A DNA stretch of 64,000 nt. It comes from Oscillospiraceae bacterium (GTDB taxonomy: Bacteria; Bacillota; Clostridia; Oscillospirales; Oscillospiraceae). The notes under the pieces were generated by a model that made no database searches, was not told the DNA's origin, and was given only the letters and a program-made list of their open reading frames with translations. Below are positions 63,267-64,000 of the stretch, in pieces (positions within the stretch are counted from its first letter, which is position 1; the number at the start of each line of letters is the position of its first letter). The DNA lies in the NCBI GenBank assembly GCA_017545165.1, contig JAFWQQ010000001.1, positions 1 through 64,000 of the forward strand. The letters are read 5' to 3'. A program made the position numbers and the translations under genes.

Positions 63267-63626
63267 AAGCTGTCGACAAAGTGTTGACAGTTTGAGTGGA
63301 AAAAATAGGAACTTCCGAAATAGGGAATCAGATTTTAACTTCCTTCTGTACAGATCTGATGCTCTTTTTTCATTATCCACCCTTGTCACAAAAACCGATT
63401 TTTCATTTTTGTGGCACGCGGGGGAAAATGAATACCGGCAAAAAGCATTTCGGTCTCGCACGGAGAAATGGTGCTGCCGGTACCCGGGAGGTTTCCAAAG
63501 GAGGGCCGGGGCGGCTTGCCTTTGGCACACGATCTTGCTCGCAAGGTCTAGTGTGTTATACCTTTTGTTCCGCGAGGCGGGCAAAGGGGTGATGTCGCCT
63601 TACCGGACAGCACACCTTTACTCGCC

Positions 63627-63679
63627 GAAAACGGCAGCCAAAACTGCGAAGGGATGAGCAGAGTTTGGCTGCCGTTTTC
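63627..63679. terminator. Long hairpin in the 63224-63864 gap
   Basis: A perfect 16-bp stem (63627-63642 with 63664-63679). The 641-bp gap otherwise holds no convincing gene. A weak promoter-like pair TTGCTC/TATACC near 63536-63563 upstream could make a short RNA ending here, but the evidence is thin. Confidence 0.5.
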
Positions 63680-63783
63680 ATGAAGGAAGCAGGGGTGAAA
63701 TGAAATGCAGCCCATGCTTCCGGCGGAACAAGAGGTATATAAAAGCTCCCGTCTCACGTCCCGCCGCAGCGCCGTTCCCCAAA

Positions 63784-63853
63784 AAGATGCTTTCAAAATG
63801 CTAGCACGTTTCGGACTTGTATGCTCGGAGTGCTTGCAAAATGAAAGCATCTT
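63784..63853 (-). terminator. Terminator of the minus-strand gene at the right edge
   Basis: AAGATGCTTTCA (63784-63795) pairs with TGAAAGCATCTT (63842-63853), with further pairing inward. On the minus strand it is followed by TTTTTGGGG. It lies 11 bp past the stop codon of the partial gene at 63865. Confidence 0.65.
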
Positions 63854-63864
63854 CTCGCGTCTTG

Positions 63865-64000
63865 CTAATCCACCCAGCGAATGATCATTCCGCGGTCGGA
63901 GACGGAGCGCGGTGCGTTGCAGGAAAGCTTACGCTCTCTCGCAGCCTGCGGTGCCTCCCATTCGTACCAAAACGGGACGGTCAGCTTTTTCGGAAGCTTA
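63865..64000 (-). CDS. C-terminal fragment of an unidentified protein (cut by window edge)
   Basis: Reading the minus strand from 63999 gives 44 open codons ending at TAG (63865-63867). They end VSDRGMIIRWVD and include PFWYEWEAPQAAR. The presence of a terminator hairpin immediately downstream on the same strand supports a real gene. Too little is visible to assign a family. Confidence 0.5.
   Translation of the reverse strand, partial: KLPKKLTVPFWYEWEAPQAARERKLSCNAPRSVSDRGMIIRWVD

Noticed and set aside
63372..63382. A DnaA-box-like TTATCCACC suggesting an origin
   Set aside because: Only one copy, with no cluster of boxes, no A/T-rich unwinding region and no dnaA or dnaN gene nearby.
63591..63656. 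A 21-codon plus-strand reading frame (MSPYRTAHLYSPKT...) after GGGGTG
   Set aside because: Too short to support, and its end overlaps the stem of the hairpin at 63627.

Overview
The window looks like a chromosomal segment of an anaerobic Clostridia-type Firmicute, most likely an Oscillospirales gut bacterium. The evidence is a high G+C background with AGGAGG ribosome sites, an Rnf complex in the clostridial CDGEA order, type III pantothenate kinase, ECF-type vitamin uptake, sortase-type wall proteins with InlB-like repeats, and an LplB/LplC-type sugar ABC importer with an AraC-type membrane regulator. The species cannot be named from sequence reading alone.

Layout. 1-1209: the end of an IS481-family insertion sequence. 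1345-6025: an ECF sigma factor with its overlapping membrane partner, divergent from a large solute-binding-like lipoprotein. 6026-6465: a cluster of short palindromic repeats. 6466-13288 (minus strand): one operon, apbE-rnfC-rnfD-rnfG-rnfE-rnfA-NusG_II protein-Gx transporter, under a consensus promoter. It encodes a flavinylated Rnf electron-transfer complex but no rnfB is present. 13640-21573: two large secreted surface proteins that share a module. 21692-24608: a divergent coenzyme A locus (coaBC against an ECF S-component plus coaX), with a structured leader on the second operon. 24609-25009: terminators around a hairpin-rich, terminal-inverted-repeat element.

25010-36280 is visibly less G+C-rich and patchy: a DUF3784 protein, a membrane metallophosphoesterase bracketed by 139-bp direct repeats, two alpha/beta hydrolases with a divergent TetR regulator and palindromic operator, an AAA/DUF4143 ATPase bracketed by matching hairpins, an HNH endonuclease with three HNH-associated repeats, and a Tn916-type xis-int pair. 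Between xis and int lies a striking 238-bp block of seven consecutive hairpins enclosed by an outer inverted repeat and preceded by a good promoter. I consider this the best candidate for something undescribed.

36491-63223 reads as one large glucuronide-utilization region. Two permeases and a lipoprotein import an oligosaccharide, with MsmK (54875) as the likely shared ATPase. Two GH2 enzymes carrying an N-x-K motif, two GH3 enzymes, a type-B carboxylesterase and a HAD hydrolase would trim it. UxaC, UxuB, UxuA, KdgK and KDPG aldolase then take glucuronate to pyruvate and glyceraldehyde-3-phosphate. A GltD-like flavoprotein ends that operon. A membrane-bound AraC-type regulator sits centrally. 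63224-64000 is mostly non-coding and ends with the C-terminus of a minus-strand gene cut by the window edge.
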